From the NCBI RefSeq assembly GCF_916858655.1, contig NZ_CAKASL010000001.1, positions 372,001-436,000 of the forward strand: a DNA stretch of 64,000 bases, read 5' to 3'. The notes below the pieces were generated by a model. That model ran no database searches and was not told the DNA's origin. It saw nothing but the letters and a program-made list of their open reading frames with translations. Made by a program: the position numbers and the translations under genes. Of the stretch, positions 40,293 through 49,216 are shown piece after piece. How positions within the stretch are numbered: the stretch's first letter is position 1; every line of letters starts with the position of its first letter. Source of the stretch: Aeromicrobium sp. Leaf350. GTDB lineage: Bacteria > Actinomycetota > Actinomycetes > Propionibacteriales > Nocardioidaceae.

Positions 40293-41647
40293 GAGGTCCG
40301 GATGCGAGCGGCGGTCACCGAGGCGAGCAGCGCCACGCCGACCGCGAGGCCGATCAGCAGCGTCGCCCCCGTGACCGGTGTGGAGTCGACGAAGCCGGCG
40401 AAGACCACGCTGCCGACCGCCAGCACGGTGCTCGTGACGAGGTAGTCGTTGAGCTGCAGCGCCGAGGAGCTGGAGCCGTACGTGCCGCCTGCGGAGGCGT
40501 CGAGCACGAGCACGGAGATGGTCGAGAACGCCATGCCGATGCCCAGCCCGCCGATCCCCCAGAACGCGACCGGGACGGCCAGCGGCACCGCGGGCACGGC
40601 CGCGAGGGCCGAACCCGCGACACCCGTCGCCACTAGAGCGGCGCCGAGCCGCACGCGCAGGACCTTGTCGGCCAGCCGCCCCCAGCGCGCGGCGAGCACC
40701 GCGCCCAGGCACCAGGTCACGGCTCCCGAGGTCAGCACGGCGCCCACGGCCACCAGCGGGAGGTCGCGACCGAGCACCAGGAGCAGGGGCAGGTTGACCT
40801 CGGCGAGCGTGAAGGAGGCGCCGATGGCCCCGCGCGTGCCGATCATGCTCGGCAGCCCGCGCGCCCCGCTCCACGCACCACGCGGCAGGAGGCGTGCTCC
40901 GGCGCCGAGCGCCAGCAGCAGCCCGGCGGCCACGACGACCGGCCAGGCGTCGAGGTCACGCTGCCCGCCCGCGCTCACGGCGAGGACTCCCGTCGCGGCC
41001 AGCACCGCGAGCCACACGCGGGTGCCCGAGAGCCTGGTGGCCGGAGCACCGTCGCGGGGCACGACCCCGGCCGAGCGCACCATCCACCACGCCACGACGG
41101 CGAGCACGGGCACGGCGAGGAAGACCCAGCGCCAGCCCGCCACCGCGGCCACGCCGGCAGCGATGCTCGGCCCCACGACGGCCGGCAGCACCCAGGCGCT
41201 CGTGAGGATCGCGAACACCCGGGGCCTGAGCTCGCTCGGGTAGGCCTCGGCGATGACGACGTACAGCGCGATGCCGAGTGCCCCGCCGCCGGCGCCGTGG
41301 AGCAGACGTCCGGCGATGAAGACCTCCATCGACGGCGCCACGCCCGCCACGACCACCCCGACGCAGAAGACGACGAGCCCGACGTTCAGCACCGGGACAG
41401 GACCGTGCCGGTCCGCGGCGGGTCCCGCGACGACGAGCGCGAGGATGGACGCCGCGAGCGGCGCGGCGAACGCGACGGCGTAGAGCGAGAGGCCGTCGAG
41501 CTCGCGGACCACGTCCGGCATGACCGTCGCGACGGCGAGGGCCTCGAAGGCGAACAGGAACGCCAGCGAGAACACCCCGACCGTCACGCCGGCGTGCCCC
41601 CTCGACCACGGGGTCGCGGCCGTGCGCGGGTCGCTGACGGCCGTCAC
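40289..41647 (-). CDS. MFS transporter
   Basis: 452 residues with about 12-14 membrane helices. The loop AGPAADRHGPVPVLNVG (about 71-87) is the MFS motif A region, and an alanine/glycine-rich motif-C-like helix follows (GRLLHGAGGGALGIALYVV). The protein resembles drug-efflux MFS members. The GTG start overlaps the stop of the upstream quinone reductase gene (GTGA), so both are transcribed from the SoxR-controlled promoter at 42574-42610. Export of a redox-active compound is the likely role. Confidence 0.87.
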   Translation of the reverse strand: MTAVSDPRTAATPWSRGHAGVTVGVFSLAFLFAFEALAVATVMPDVVRELDGLSLYAVAFAAPLAASILALVVAGPAADRHGPVPVLNVGLVVFCVGVVVAGVAPSMEVFIAGRLLHGAGGGALGIALYVVIAEAYPSELRPRVFAILTSAWVLPAVVGPSIAAGVAAVAGWRWVFLAVPVLAVVAWWMVRSAGVVPRDGAPATRLSGTRVWLAVLAATGVLAVSAGGQRDLDAWPVVVAAGLLLALGAGARLLPRGAWSGARGLPSMIGTRGAIGASFTLAEVNLPLLLVLGRDLPLVAVGAVLTSGAVTWCLGAVLAARWGRLADKVLRVRLGAALVATGVAGSALAAVPAVPLAVPVAFWGIGGLGIGMAFSTISVLVLDASAGGTYGSSSSALQLNDYLVTSTVLAVGSVVFAGFVDSTPVTGATLLIGLAVGVALLASVTAARIRTS

Positions 41648-42573
41648 GAGGCGGACCCGGTCAGCAGCACGACCTTGCCCGTCGTGCGCCGCTCCTCCAG
41701 GGCCCGGTGCGCTGCGGCGGCATCGGCGAGGTCGAAGGCAGACACCGACGGCACCCGTGTCCCGTCTGCGGCTGCCGCGAGCGACTCCCGCTCAAACCGC
41801 GTGAGGTTCTCCAGCATGAACGGGCCGAGCACGTCCAGCACGCGACGCTCGGGGTCGGCGTAGGCGTTCTGCTCGCCCGACGACCAGCCGAACCGCACCA
41901 GCCGGCCGCCCTGGCGCAGCCGCGCGAACAGCTCCCGCCCGACGGCACCACCGACGCCGTCGAGCACGACGGAGAGCTCCGGCACGTCGCCGCCGTAGTC
42001 GACGAACTCGGCACCGAGCGACTCGACGAGCTCACGCTTGGCACGGCTGGCCAGGCCCACCACGCGCGCACCGGCACCCACGGCGCCCTGCACCAGCAGC
42101 ACACCCAGCCCACCCGCGGCAGACGTCACGGCGACGACGTCGTCGTCGGTCAGCTCCGCGATCGTCAGGATCCCGGCGGCCGTGCGCCCGGTGCCGATCG
42201 CCGCGACGGCCAGAGCGGACGAGAGCCCGTCCGGCACCCGGTAGGCACGGTCGGCGGCCACGACGGCCATCTCGGCGTACCCACCGCTCGTGAACCCCAG
42301 GTGCGCGACGACGTGGCTGCCGATCCAGTCGGCCGACACCCCGGGGCCCACGGCGTCCACGACACCAGCGACCTCGCGCCCGGGCACCGTCGGCAGCTCG
42401 GGCAGGGCCATCGGCCCGTTCGGGTCCCCGGACCGGATCGTGGTGTCGAGGACGTGCACCCCGGCCGCCTCGACCACGATGCGGAGCTGCCCGTCCGCCG
42501 GCTCCGGAACGGGCACGTCGTCGAGCTGGAGGACGTCGGGGGGACCGAATCGATGGTGTCTGATCGCGCGCAT
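41644..42573 (-). CDS. NADPH:quinone reductase-like oxidoreductase (SoxR target)
   Basis: 309 residues of the MDR superfamily, quinone-reductase branch without structural zinc cysteines. The N-terminal GroES-like domain (MRAIRHHRFGPPDVLQLDDV) is followed by the Rossmann motif TSAAGGLGVLLVQGAVGAGA (about 141-160). The ATG at 42573 is chosen because a TTGACC, 19-nt spacer, TTCGAT promoter with MerR-type geometry ends six bases before it. It would reduce quinones when redox-cycling compounds appear. It is the first gene of an operon with the MFS transporter. Confidence 0.88.
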   Translation of the reverse strand: MRAIRHHRFGPPDVLQLDDVPVPEPADGQLRIVVEAAGVHVLDTTIRSGDPNGPMALPELPTVPGREVAGVVDAVGPGVSADWIGSHVVAHLGFTSGGYAEMAVVAADRAYRVPDGLSSALAVAAIGTGRTAAGILTIAELTDDDVVAVTSAAGGLGVLLVQGAVGAGARVVGLASRAKRELVESLGAEFVDYGGDVPELSVVLDGVGGAVGRELFARLRQGGRLVRFGWSSGEQNAYADPERRVLDVLGPFMLENLTRFERESLAAAADGTRVPSVSAFDLADAAAAHRALEERRTTGKVVLLTGSAS

Positions 42574-42610
42574 GGTCCGATCGAACAACCTGAACTATGG
42601 TTGAGGTCAA
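42574..42610 (-). promoter_or_regulatory. SoxR-type promoter with dyad operator
   Basis: On the minus strand TTGACC (42610-42605), a 19-nt spacer and TTCGAT (42585-42580) are followed by six bases and the ATG. The spacer is filled by the dyad at 42588-42607 (ACCTGAACTATGGTTGAGGT on the plus strand, 7 of 8 arm bases paired). A 19-nt spacer with a central dyad is diagnostic for MerR-class activators. Confidence 0.85.
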
Positions 42611-43099
42611 ATGAGCACTCCGGCGACCCTCACACCTGGCGACGTCGCGGCGCGGTCCGGCGTCGCGGTCTCCGCCCTCCACTTCTACGAGCGCAACGGG
42701 CTCATCGCGAGCGAGCGCACGGCCGGCAACCAGCGCCGCTACCGACGCGAGGTGCTGCGACGCATCGGCTTCATCCGGGTCTCGCAGCGCATCGGCATCC
42801 CACTGGCCGACATCCGCGACGCGCTGGCGACCCTGCCGGAGGGGCGCACGCCGACGAAGGCCGACTGGTCGCGGCTCTCGCGCTCGTGGCGCTCCGAGCT
42901 CGACGACCGGATCGCACGCCTCGAGGCCCTGCGCGACGACCTCGACGGCTGCATCGGCTGCGGCTGCCTGTCGTTGCGCTCGTGCACGCTCTACAACCCC
43001 GACGACACGCTCGCGGAGCGCGGTCCAGGAGCCGTCAGGCTGGAGCGTCCGCCGGCTCCCGCGGCCGGTACACGAACGTCACGAGCACGACCGAGATGA
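42611..43099 (+). CDS. soxR: Redox-sensitive transcriptional activator SoxR
   Basis: 162 residues. The MerR-type winged helix ([20 protein letters not shown], about 11-30) and dimerisation helix are followed by the [2Fe-2S] cluster cysteines C114, C117, C119 and C125 ([12 protein letters not shown]), spaced exactly as in SoxR. Oxidation of the cluster by redox-active compounds activates transcription. The divergent operon (quinone reductase, MFS) carries a matching operator. A 35-residue Arg/Pro-rich tail follows, and the last 65 bp overlap the convergent DUF817 gene. Confidence 0.95.
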   Translation: MSTPATLTPGDVAARSGVAVSALHFYERNGLIASERTAGNQRRYRREVLRRIGFIRVSQRIGIPLADIRDALATLPEGRTPTKADWSRLSRSWRSELDDRIARLEALRDDLDGCIGCGCLSLRSCTLYNPDDTLAERGPGAVRLERPPAPAAGTRTSRARPR

Positions 43100-43910
43100 T
43101 CATCAGCAGGAACCACGAGACGAACTTCGTGAAGGGCACCATCTCCCACCCGTCGAGCTGACTCGGGTAGAACCACGCGCCGGCCGCCGTGGCGACGTTC
43201 TCGGCGATCCAGATGAAGAACGCGACGAGCGCGAACGCCACCACCACCGGCATCCGCAGCACGTGTCGGTGCACCCTGAAGTGCATGACGCACCGCCCCC
43301 AGAGCAGCACGACCGCCGCGAGCAGCACGTATCGCGCGTCGAGCACGTAGTGGTGCGTGAAGAAGTTCACGTACACGCAGACCGCGACCACGGCCGAGGC
43401 CCACAAGGGCGGGTACCGCGAGAAGCGCAGGTCGAAGAGGCGCATGACGCGCACCATGTACGAACCGACAGCGGCGTACATGAAGCCGCTGTAGAGCGGC
43501 ACGGACCCGAGGTGCAGCACGCCTCCGCCCTCGTAGCTCCACGAGCCGACCGAGGTCTTGAACAGCTCCATACCGGTTCCCGCGACGTGGAAGAGCACGA
43601 CGACCCAGAGCTCGCGCCCCGTCTCGAGCCGGCCGAGCACCATGCCCAGCTGGATCAGGACCGCGAGGAGCACGAGTGCGTCGTTGCGATCGAGCGCCGC
43701 ACCCTCCGGGTAGGCCACCGCCGTGACGACCAGCACGAGCAGCATGAGGGCCCCGAAGACGCAGGCCCAGGCCTGCTTGACGCCGAACACGAGCAGCTCG
43801 ACGACACCACCCCGCCAGCCGGTCGAGGGCGCCCCCTCGAGCTGGCCTCGAGCCCACGCCAGGAGCCGCAGCTCGAGCGACGTCGCGTCGCCACCGGGTC
43901 CCTGCCGCAC
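43035..43910 (-). CDS. DUF817 integral membrane protein
   Basis: 291 residues with about seven or eight membrane helices. It matches the DUF817 family ([57 protein letters not shown]). The conserved His pair between helices is typical of the family and could bind metal or haem, but no function is known. The GTG at 43910 has TAGTCT six bases upstream. Confidence 0.85.
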   Translation of the reverse strand: MRQGPGGDATSLELRLLAWARGQLEGAPSTGWRGGVVELLVFGVKQAWACVFGALMLLVLVVTAVAYPEGAALDRNDALVLLAVLIQLGMVLGRLETGRELWVVVLFHVAGTGMELFKTSVGSWSYEGGGVLHLGSVPLYSGFMYAAVGSYMVRVMRLFDLRFSRYPPLWASAVVAVCVYVNFFTHHYVLDARYVLLAAVVLLWGRCVMHFRVHRHVLRMPVVVAFALVAFFIWIAENVATAAGAWFYPSQLDGWEMVPFTKFVSWFLLMIISVVLVTFVYRPREPADAPA

Positions 43911-43916
43911 CGGCCC

Positions 43917-43922
43917 AGACTA
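43917..43922 (-). promoter_or_regulatory. -10 hexamer TAGTCT for leaderless DUF817 gene
   Basis: TAGTCT on the minus strand ends six bases before the GTG at 43910. Confidence 0.6.
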
Positions 43923-43956
43923 GAGCGCGAGGGGCCGCGGAGCCGGCACCATTGTC

Positions 43957-44022
43957 GATACCCGCGGCGCATCAATCCATCCAGTAAGAGTGTTGGACGT
44001 GGATCAATCGGCTTCCTAGGGT
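43957..44022 (+). promoter_or_regulatory. Aldarate-regulon promoter/operator of the kdgD operon
   Basis: ATCAATCCAT (43971-43980), TTGGAC (43993-43998), an 18-nt spacer and TAGGGT (44017-44022). The 66 bases align without gaps with the gudD promoter at 53284-53349 (about 42 identities), and its core elements recur at the same distances before tctC. Confidence 0.85.
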
Positions 44023-44063
44023 CTGTGGTGAACGCCACACCCCTGTGCCGAGGAGCCGCACCC

Positions 44064-44978
44064 ATGACCACGCTGACGCCCACCGAGCTCGCCGCCCATC
44101 TCGGGCAGGGGCTGCTCTCGTTCCCCGTCACGCACTTCACCGTCGACCTCGCGGTCGACGAGGCCGCCTACCGCGAGAACATCGAGTGGCTCGGCCAGTA
44201 CGACGCCGCCGGGCTGTTCGCCGCGGGTGGCACGGGCGAGTTCTTCTCGCTCACGACCCCCGAGGTCGTGCAGGTCGTCACCGCCGCCGTGCAGAGCGCG
44301 CCCGAGGGCACGCCCGTGCTGGCCCCCGCCGGCTACGGCACGCGCACCGCGATCGAGCTGGCCCAGGCCGCCGAGGCCGCGGGCGCCGCGGGCATCCTGC
44401 TGTTCCCGCCCTACCTGACCGAGGCCGGCCAGGAGGGGCTCTTCCAGCACGTCAAGGCGGTCTGCGACGCGACCTCGCTCGGCGTCATCATCTACAACCG
44501 CGCCAACGCGATCTACTCCGACGTCACGGTCGCCCGTCTCGTGGAGGCGTGCCCCAACCTGATCGGCTTCAAGGACGGCGGCGGCGACGTCGACCAGATG
44601 ACGCGCATCTACTCGCAGATCGGCGACCGCCTGCTCTACGTGGGTGGCCTGCCGACCGCCGAGATGTTCGCGCTCCCCTACCTGAGCCTGGGCCTGACGA
44701 CCTACTCGTCGGCGATCTTCAACTTCGTGCCGCAGTTCGCGCTCGACTTCTACGCCGCGGTCCGCGCGAACGACACCGACCACGTGCGCACCGCGCTGAA
44801 CGACTTCGTGATTCCCTACTGCAACCTGCGCAACCAGAGCGCCGGGTACGCCGTCAGCATCGTGAAGGCCGGCATGACGGCGATCGGCCGCACGGCCGGC
44901 CCGGTGCGCCCGCCCATCACCGACCTGACCGACAGCCAGCTCGCCGAGCTCACCGACCTCGTGAAGAAGGTGTCCTGA
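44064..44978 (+). CDS. kdgD: 5-dehydro-4-deoxyglucarate dehydratase
   Basis: 304 residues of the DHDPS/N-acetylneuraminate lyase superfamily (TIM barrel). It dehydrates and decarboxylates 5-dehydro-4-deoxy-D-glucarate to 2-oxoglutarate semialdehyde. The [10 protein letters not shown] loop (about 53-62), the tyrosine motif [12 protein letters not shown] and the Schiff-base lysine in [15 protein letters not shown] are present. GAGGAG precedes the ATG. It is the first gene of the operon kdgD/aldehyde dehydrogenase/galactarate dehydratase, the whole route from aldarate to 2-oxoglutarate. Confidence 0.95.
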   Translation: MTTLTPTELAAHLGQGLLSFPVTHFTVDLAVDEAAYRENIEWLGQYDAAGLFAAGGTGEFFSLTTPEVVQVVTAAVQSAPEGTPVLAPAGYGTRTAIELAQAAEAAGAAGILLFPPYLTEAGQEGLFQHVKAVCDATSLGVIIYNRANAIYSDVTVARLVEACPNLIGFKDGGGDVDQMTRIYSQIGDRLLYVGGLPTAEMFALPYLSLGLTTYSSAIFNFVPQFALDFYAAVRANDTDHVRTALNDFVIPYCNLRNQSAGYAVSIVKAGMTAIGRTAGPVRPPITDLTDSQLAELTDLVKKVS

Positions 44979-44982
44979 CCCC

Positions 44983-46524
44983 ATGACGTTCCACGCCACC
45001 AACCCCGCCACCGGCGAGGCCCTCGCCCCGGAGTTCCCGGAGCAGGGGCCCGCCGAGGTCGAGCGCGCGACGCGCCTCGCCGCGGAGGCGTTCCCCGCGT
45101 TCCGCGCGACCACCCCCGAGGCGCGCGCCGCGTTCCTCGAGAGCATCGCGGCCCACATCGAGGCGTCCACCGACGAGCTGTGGCCCCGCGTGCAGGCCGA
45201 GACCGGCCTGCCACTCGGTCGCGTGCAGGGCGAGACGGGCCGCACGGTCGGCCAGCTGCGGCTGTTCGCCGCGGTCGTGCGCGACGGCGCCTGGCGTGAC
45301 GTGCGCATCGATCCCGCGCTCCCGGACCGCGCACCGCTCCCCCGTCCGGACCTGCGTCAGCGCGCCGTGCCGCTCGGCCCGGTCGCGGTCTTCGGCGCCA
45401 GCAACTTCCCGCTCGCGTTCTCGGTCGCCGGTGGCGACACCGCCTCGGCGTTCGCCGCCGGCTGCCCCGTGGTCGTCAAGGGCCACCCCGCACATCCGGG
45501 CACGTCGGAGATCGTCGGTCGCGCGATCAGCGCTGCCGTCGCCGAGGCCGGCCTGCCCGAGGGCGTCTTCTCGCTCCTGCAGGGCACGACGCACGAGCTG
45601 GGCACGGCCCTGGTGACCGACCCGCGCATCAAGGCCGTCGGCTTCACCGGCTCCCGCGGTGGCGGACTCGCGCTCGTCGCGGCTGCCCAGGCGCGCCCCG
45701 TACCGATCCCGGTCTACGCCGAGATGTCGGCCGTCAACCCGGTCTTCCTGCTCCCCGGCGCCCTCGAGGAGCGCGCCTGCGACGTCGCGCGCGGCTTCGT
45801 GACCTCCCTGACCGGCAGCGCCGGCCAGCTCTGCACCAAGCCCGGTCTCGTCTTCGTGGCCGACGGCGCCGGTGCGGACGTGTTCGTGAAGGCCGCGGGC
45901 GACGCCCTCGCCGACATCGCCGCCGGTCCCATGCTCACGGCGGGCATCGCCGGAGCGTTCGACGCCGCCACCGACCGCACCGGCGGCACCGACGGCGTCA
46001 CGCAGGTCGGCGCCGGTCAGGCGCCGGGCGACGCGGCCGTGTCGTCCACGCCCCGCCTGTTCGAGACCACCGATGCGGTGCTGGACGAGAACCCGAACCT
46101 GCACGACGAGATGTTCGGCCCCGCCGCGCTCGTCGTGCGCGTCTCGGACCCGGCTCGCCTGCCGGAGCTGGCCGAGCGGCTCGAGGGCCAGCTCACCGCC
46201 ACCCTCCACCTGGGCGACGGTGACGACGACCTGGCGCGCGACCTGATCGGCGAGCTCGAGCTCGTCGCCGGCCGCGTGCTCGTCAACGGCTGGCCCACCG
46301 GCGTCGACGTGGGCCACACGATGGTCCACGGCGGCCCGTACCCCGCCACCTCGGCCCCGGCGAGCACCTCGGTCGGCAGCCGCGCGATCGAGCGCTTCCT
46401 GCGCCCCGTCGCCTACCAGGACGTCCCCGCGGCGCTCCTGCCACCCGAGCTGCGTGACGAGAACCCCTATGGCGTCCCGCGCACCGTCGACGGCCGCCTC
46501 CAGCCGGCCCCCACCCAGGAGTGA
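44983..46524 (+). CDS. 2-oxoglutarate semialdehyde dehydrogenase (NADP+-type)
   Basis: 513 residues, aldehyde dehydrogenase superfamily. The catalytic cysteine lies in GSAGQLCTKPGLV (about 280-292), the general-base glutamate in YAEMSAVNPVF (about 245-255), and the cofactor Lys in VVVKGHPAHPG (about 163-173). The form resembles KGSADH enzymes of the glucarate pathway in sequence and length. It oxidises 2-oxoglutarate semialdehyde from KdgD to 2-oxoglutarate. Spacing to kdgD is four bases and to the next gene one base, a tight operon. Confidence 0.92.
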   Translation: MTFHATNPATGEALAPEFPEQGPAEVERATRLAAEAFPAFRATTPEARAAFLESIAAHIEASTDELWPRVQAETGLPLGRVQGETGRTVGQLRLFAAVVRDGAWRDVRIDPALPDRAPLPRPDLRQRAVPLGPVAVFGASNFPLAFSVAGGDTASAFAAGCPVVVKGHPAHPGTSEIVGRAISAAVAEAGLPEGVFSLLQGTTHELGTALVTDPRIKAVGFTGSRGGGLALVAAAQARPVPIPVYAEMSAVNPVFLLPGALEERACDVARGFVTSLTGSAGQLCTKPGLVFVADGAGADVFVKAAGDALADIAAGPMLTAGIAGAFDAATDRTGGTDGVTQVGAGQAPGDAAVSSTPRLFETTDAVLDENPNLHDEMFGPAALVVRVSDPARLPELAERLEGQLTATLHLGDGDDDLARDLIGELELVAGRVLVNGWPTGVDVGHTMVHGGPYPATSAPASTSVGSRAIERFLRPVAYQDVPAALLPPELRDENPYGVPRTVDGRLQPAPTQE

Positions 46525-46525
46525 C

Positions 46526-47758
46526 ATGACCGTGACGAACCCTGCATCCAGCACTGCGAGCACGACCCCCACGACCAGCGCCCTCTCGGGACCCGACGCC
46601 GCGATCCTGGCCGCCTCGGCCGGCCCGGCGACGGTCGACCGCATCGCGCACGTCAAGCTTTCCTCGGTCGTGCTGCCGCTGTCGACGCCGATCAGCGACG
46701 CCAAGGTCCTGACCGGCCGCCAGAAGCCCATGACCGAGGTCGTGTTCCTCGTCGTCGAGATCCAGACCGAGGGCGGCCACGAGGGCGTCGGCTTCTCGTA
46801 CTCCAAGCGTGCGGGCGGCCCCGGCCAGTTCGCGCATGCCAAGGAGATCGGTGACGTCCTGATCGGCGAGGACCCGAGCGACATCGCCAAGCTGTGGGTC
46901 AAGCTCAGCTGGGCCGGCGCCTCGGTGGGCCGCAGCGGCCTGGCCACGCAGGCCATCGCCGCGTTCGACGTGGCGCTGTGGGACCTGAAGTCCAAGCGCG
47001 CGGGCCTGCCCCTGGCCAAGCTGATCGGCTCGCACCGCGACTCGGTGCGCACCTACAACACCTCGGGTGGCTTCCTGCACACCCCGATCGAGCAGGTCAA
47101 GGAGAACGCCGCGGCGTCGCTCGAGGCCGGCATCGGTGCGATCAAGCTCAAGGTCGGCCAGCCCGACTGGCGCACCGACGTCGCCCGCGTGACCGCCGTG
47201 CGTGAGTTCCTCGACGCCGACGTGCCGCTCATGGTCGACGCGAACCAGCAGTGGGACCGCGCCACCGCGATGCGCATGGGCCGGATCTTCGAGGAGTTCA
47301 ACCTCGTCTGGATCGAGGAGCCGCTCGACGCGTACGACGCCGAGGGCCACGCCGAGCTGCGTCGCTCGCTCGACACCCCGATCGCGACCGGCGAGATGCT
47401 GGCGAGCGTCGCCGAGCACCTGCACCTCATCGAGGTCGGCGCCCAGGACATCGTGCAGCCCGACGCCCCGCGCATCGGTGGCATCACGCAGTTCCTCAAG
47501 CTGACGACCATCATGGAGTCCAAGCAGCTCGAGCTGGCCCCGCACTTCGCGATGGAGATCCACGTCCACCTCGCGGCGGCCTACTCGATCGAGCCGTGGG
47601 TCGAGCACTTCGACTGGCTCGACCCGCTGTTCAACGAGTCCCTCGAGACGCGCGACGGCCGCATGTGGGTCTCGGACCGTCCGGGCCTCGGCTTCACGCT
47701 CAGCGAGCAGGCCCGCGCCTGGACCGTCTCCACCGCCGAGTTCGGCAAGCGCGCCTGA
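46526..47758 (+). CDS. L-talarate/galactarate dehydratase (enolase superfamily)
   Basis: 410 residues. Mandelate-racemase-type signatures: IKLKVGQ with the KxK base (about 211-217), DANQQWD (about 240-246), EEPLDAYDAEG with metal Glu, TGEMLAS, and the His-Asp dyad region QPDAPRIGG and APHFAMEIHVHL. The segments LTGRQKPMTEV and SYSKRAGGPGQFAHAKEI are nearly those of Salmonella TalrD/GalrD, not of GudD, so galactarate or L-talarate is the likely substrate, giving 5-dehydro-4-deoxyglucarate. About 35 extra Ala/Thr/Ser-rich residues precede the domain. A strong terminator follows. Confidence 0.92.
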   Translation: MTVTNPASSTASTTPTTSALSGPDAAILAASAGPATVDRIAHVKLSSVVLPLSTPISDAKVLTGRQKPMTEVVFLVVEIQTEGGHEGVGFSYSKRAGGPGQFAHAKEIGDVLIGEDPSDIAKLWVKLSWAGASVGRSGLATQAIAAFDVALWDLKSKRAGLPLAKLIGSHRDSVRTYNTSGGFLHTPIEQVKENAAASLEAGIGAIKLKVGQPDWRTDVARVTAVREFLDADVPLMVDANQQWDRATAMRMGRIFEEFNLVWIEEPLDAYDAEGHAELRRSLDTPIATGEMLASVAEHLHLIEVGAQDIVQPDAPRIGGITQFLKLTTIMESKQLELAPHFAMEIHVHLAAAYSIEPWVEHFDWLDPLFNESLETRDGRMWVSDRPGLGFTLSEQARAWTVSTAEFGKRA

Positions 47759-47780
47759 CGCACCCGCCCGCACGATCCGG

Positions 47781-47807
47781 CCCCCTCCACCCCGCGAGTG
47801 GAGGGGG
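47781..47807 (+). terminator. Intrinsic terminator of the kdgD operon
   Basis: CCCCCTCCAC and GTGGAGGGGG form a perfect 10-bp stem with a seven-base loop, followed by TCT, 23 bases after the dehydratase stop and before the convergent dehydrogenase gene. Confidence 0.8.
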
Positions 47808-47838
47808 TCTCGTGCATTCCGGACGAGATGTGTGACGC

Positions 47839-48819
47839 TCAGCGTCCCGCCGGCAGCGTCAGGTTGACCTTCGCCGCGCCGCCGCCGGCCCGCTTGGCCA
47901 GCACGACGGCCTCGTGCACGTCCTCGAGGTCGAGGAAGCGCTCGAGGTTGTGGTCGACCTGGATGTCGCCGGCCGCGATGAGGTCCATCGCCTCGCGGAA
48001 GGAGGCGAGCCCGGGCTCGAGCTGGGCGCCGTTGACCCACTCGATCGAGAGGTTGCGACGGAAGGCCAGGAACGACGGGTACGGGGCGTCGCCGGGCACC
48101 TCGGGGTAGCCGAAGAAGCCGACGGTGCCGCTGTGGCGCACGATCTCGATCGCCTCGGCGCGCAGGGCGTCGTAGCCGGCCGCCTCGATCACGAGGGCGG
48201 CTCCGGTGCCGTCGGACAGGTGCGCGACGACGTCGACCAGCGACTCGGTCGTCGGGTCCACGACCCGGGTCGAACCGAGCCGTCGGGCGAGGGCCCGGCG
48301 GGTGGGGTCGGGCTCCGACACGACGACCTCGGGGTAGCCGAGCTTCCGCAGGTGCTGCACGAAGTACAGGCCGGCCGAGCCGGCACCGATCACGACGGCG
48401 ACGTCGCCGTCGGGGCGACCGAACTTCTTCATCGCGAACACGGTGGTGCCGAGCTGCTGGGCCATGAGCCCGCGCTGCAGCGACACGTCGTCCGGCACCG
48501 GCACGAGGTAGCCCTCCGGCACGACCTGCAGCTCCGCGAAGCACGCCCCGAGCCAGCCCGGAGGCACCGTCAGCACCCGGTCGCCGACGGCGAACCGGTC
48601 CGAGTGCGAGGCCTCCACGACCCCGACGCCCTCGTGCCCGGGGTAGCCGGGCTCGCCGAACCGCTCCGGACGGTGGAAGCCGTCGAGCACCACGTGGGTG
48701 TCGGAACCGCAGATCGACGCGTGGTGCATGCGGACCAGCACCTCCCCGGGCGCCGCGACGGGCTCGGGGAAGTCACCGACCTCCACGAGCCCCGCCTGCC
48801 GCATGAAGGCAGCGCGCAT
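47839..48819 (-). CDS. Zinc-dependent MDR alcohol dehydrogenase (tct operon)
   Basis: 326 residues. The catalytic-zinc motif ICGSDTHVVLDG (Cys37) and the GHE motif (YPGHEGVGVVEA, about 58-69) indicate a zinc enzyme; the structural-zinc loop with four cysteines is absent. The Rossmann motif VVIGAGSAGLYFVQHL (about 141-156) binds NAD(P)H. It resembles threonine/sorbitol dehydrogenase-like polyol oxidoreductases. As last gene of the tctC-tctB-tctA-usp operon it may act on a sugar acid or aldonate related to the imported aldarates; the substrate is inferred. Confidence 0.82.
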   Translation of the reverse strand: MRAAFMRQAGLVEVGDFPEPVAAPGEVLVRMHHASICGSDTHVVLDGFHRPERFGEPGYPGHEGVGVVEASHSDRFAVGDRVLTVPPGWLGACFAELQVVPEGYLVPVPDDVSLQRGLMAQQLGTTVFAMKKFGRPDGDVAVVIGAGSAGLYFVQHLRKLGYPEVVVSEPDPTRRALARRLGSTRVVDPTTESLVDVVAHLSDGTGAALVIEAAGYDALRAEAIEIVRHSGTVGFFGYPEVPGDAPYPSFLAFRRNLSIEWVNGAQLEPGLASFREAMDLIAAGDIQVDHNLERFLDLEDVHEAVVLAKRAGGGAAKVNLTLPAGR

Positions 48820-48826
48820 CAGGACG

Positions 48827-49216
48827 CTACGGCTTGACGGCGAGCACGGGCCGCGTGCTGTCGAGCAGCAGGCGCTGGGCGCTGCTGCCCATCAGGAGCT
48901 TCCCGACGACCGAGCGGTGACGCAGACCGATCACGATGACCGAGGCGTCGACCTCGTCGGCGATCGCGAGCACCGTGCCGGCGAGGTCGTCCTCGTGCGG
49001 GTCCTGCCGCACGACGAGCTCGACGCCCGCCTCGGAGGCCGCGGCCACGAGGGCGGCGAGCGACGCCTCGTCGGCCTGCGACGTCGTCACGGGGGCACCG
49101 GCGCGCGGTGAGTTGACCAGCGTCAGGCTCTCGCCACGCCGCTTCGCCTCGTCGATGCCGGCGCGGAACGCGGCCTCGCCCTCGGCGGTCGGGAGGAATC
49201 CCACCAGCACGGTCAT
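48827..49216 (-). CDS. Universal stress protein domain protein
   Basis: 129 residues, one UspA domain. The ATP-binding-type end IGLRHRSVVGKLLMGSSAQR (about 97-116) is present, so it is probably of the nucleotide-binding type. The ATG overlaps the tctA stop (ATGA), and the dehydrogenase gene follows after seven bases. Usp genes behind tripartite carboxylate transporters are a recurring arrangement in actinobacteria; a regulatory role in transport is possible. Confidence 0.88.
   Translation of the reverse strand: MTVLVGFLPTAEGEAAFRAGIDEAKRRGESLTLVNSPRAGAPVTTSQADEASLAALVAAASEAGVELVVRQDPHEDDLAGTVLAIADEVDASVIVIGLRHRSVVGKLLMGSSAQRLLLDSTRPVLAVKP

Noticed and set aside
46526..47758. A second glucarate dehydratase
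   Set aside because: Its diagnostic segments match the talarate/galactarate dehydratase branch and not GudD, which is encoded at 53357.
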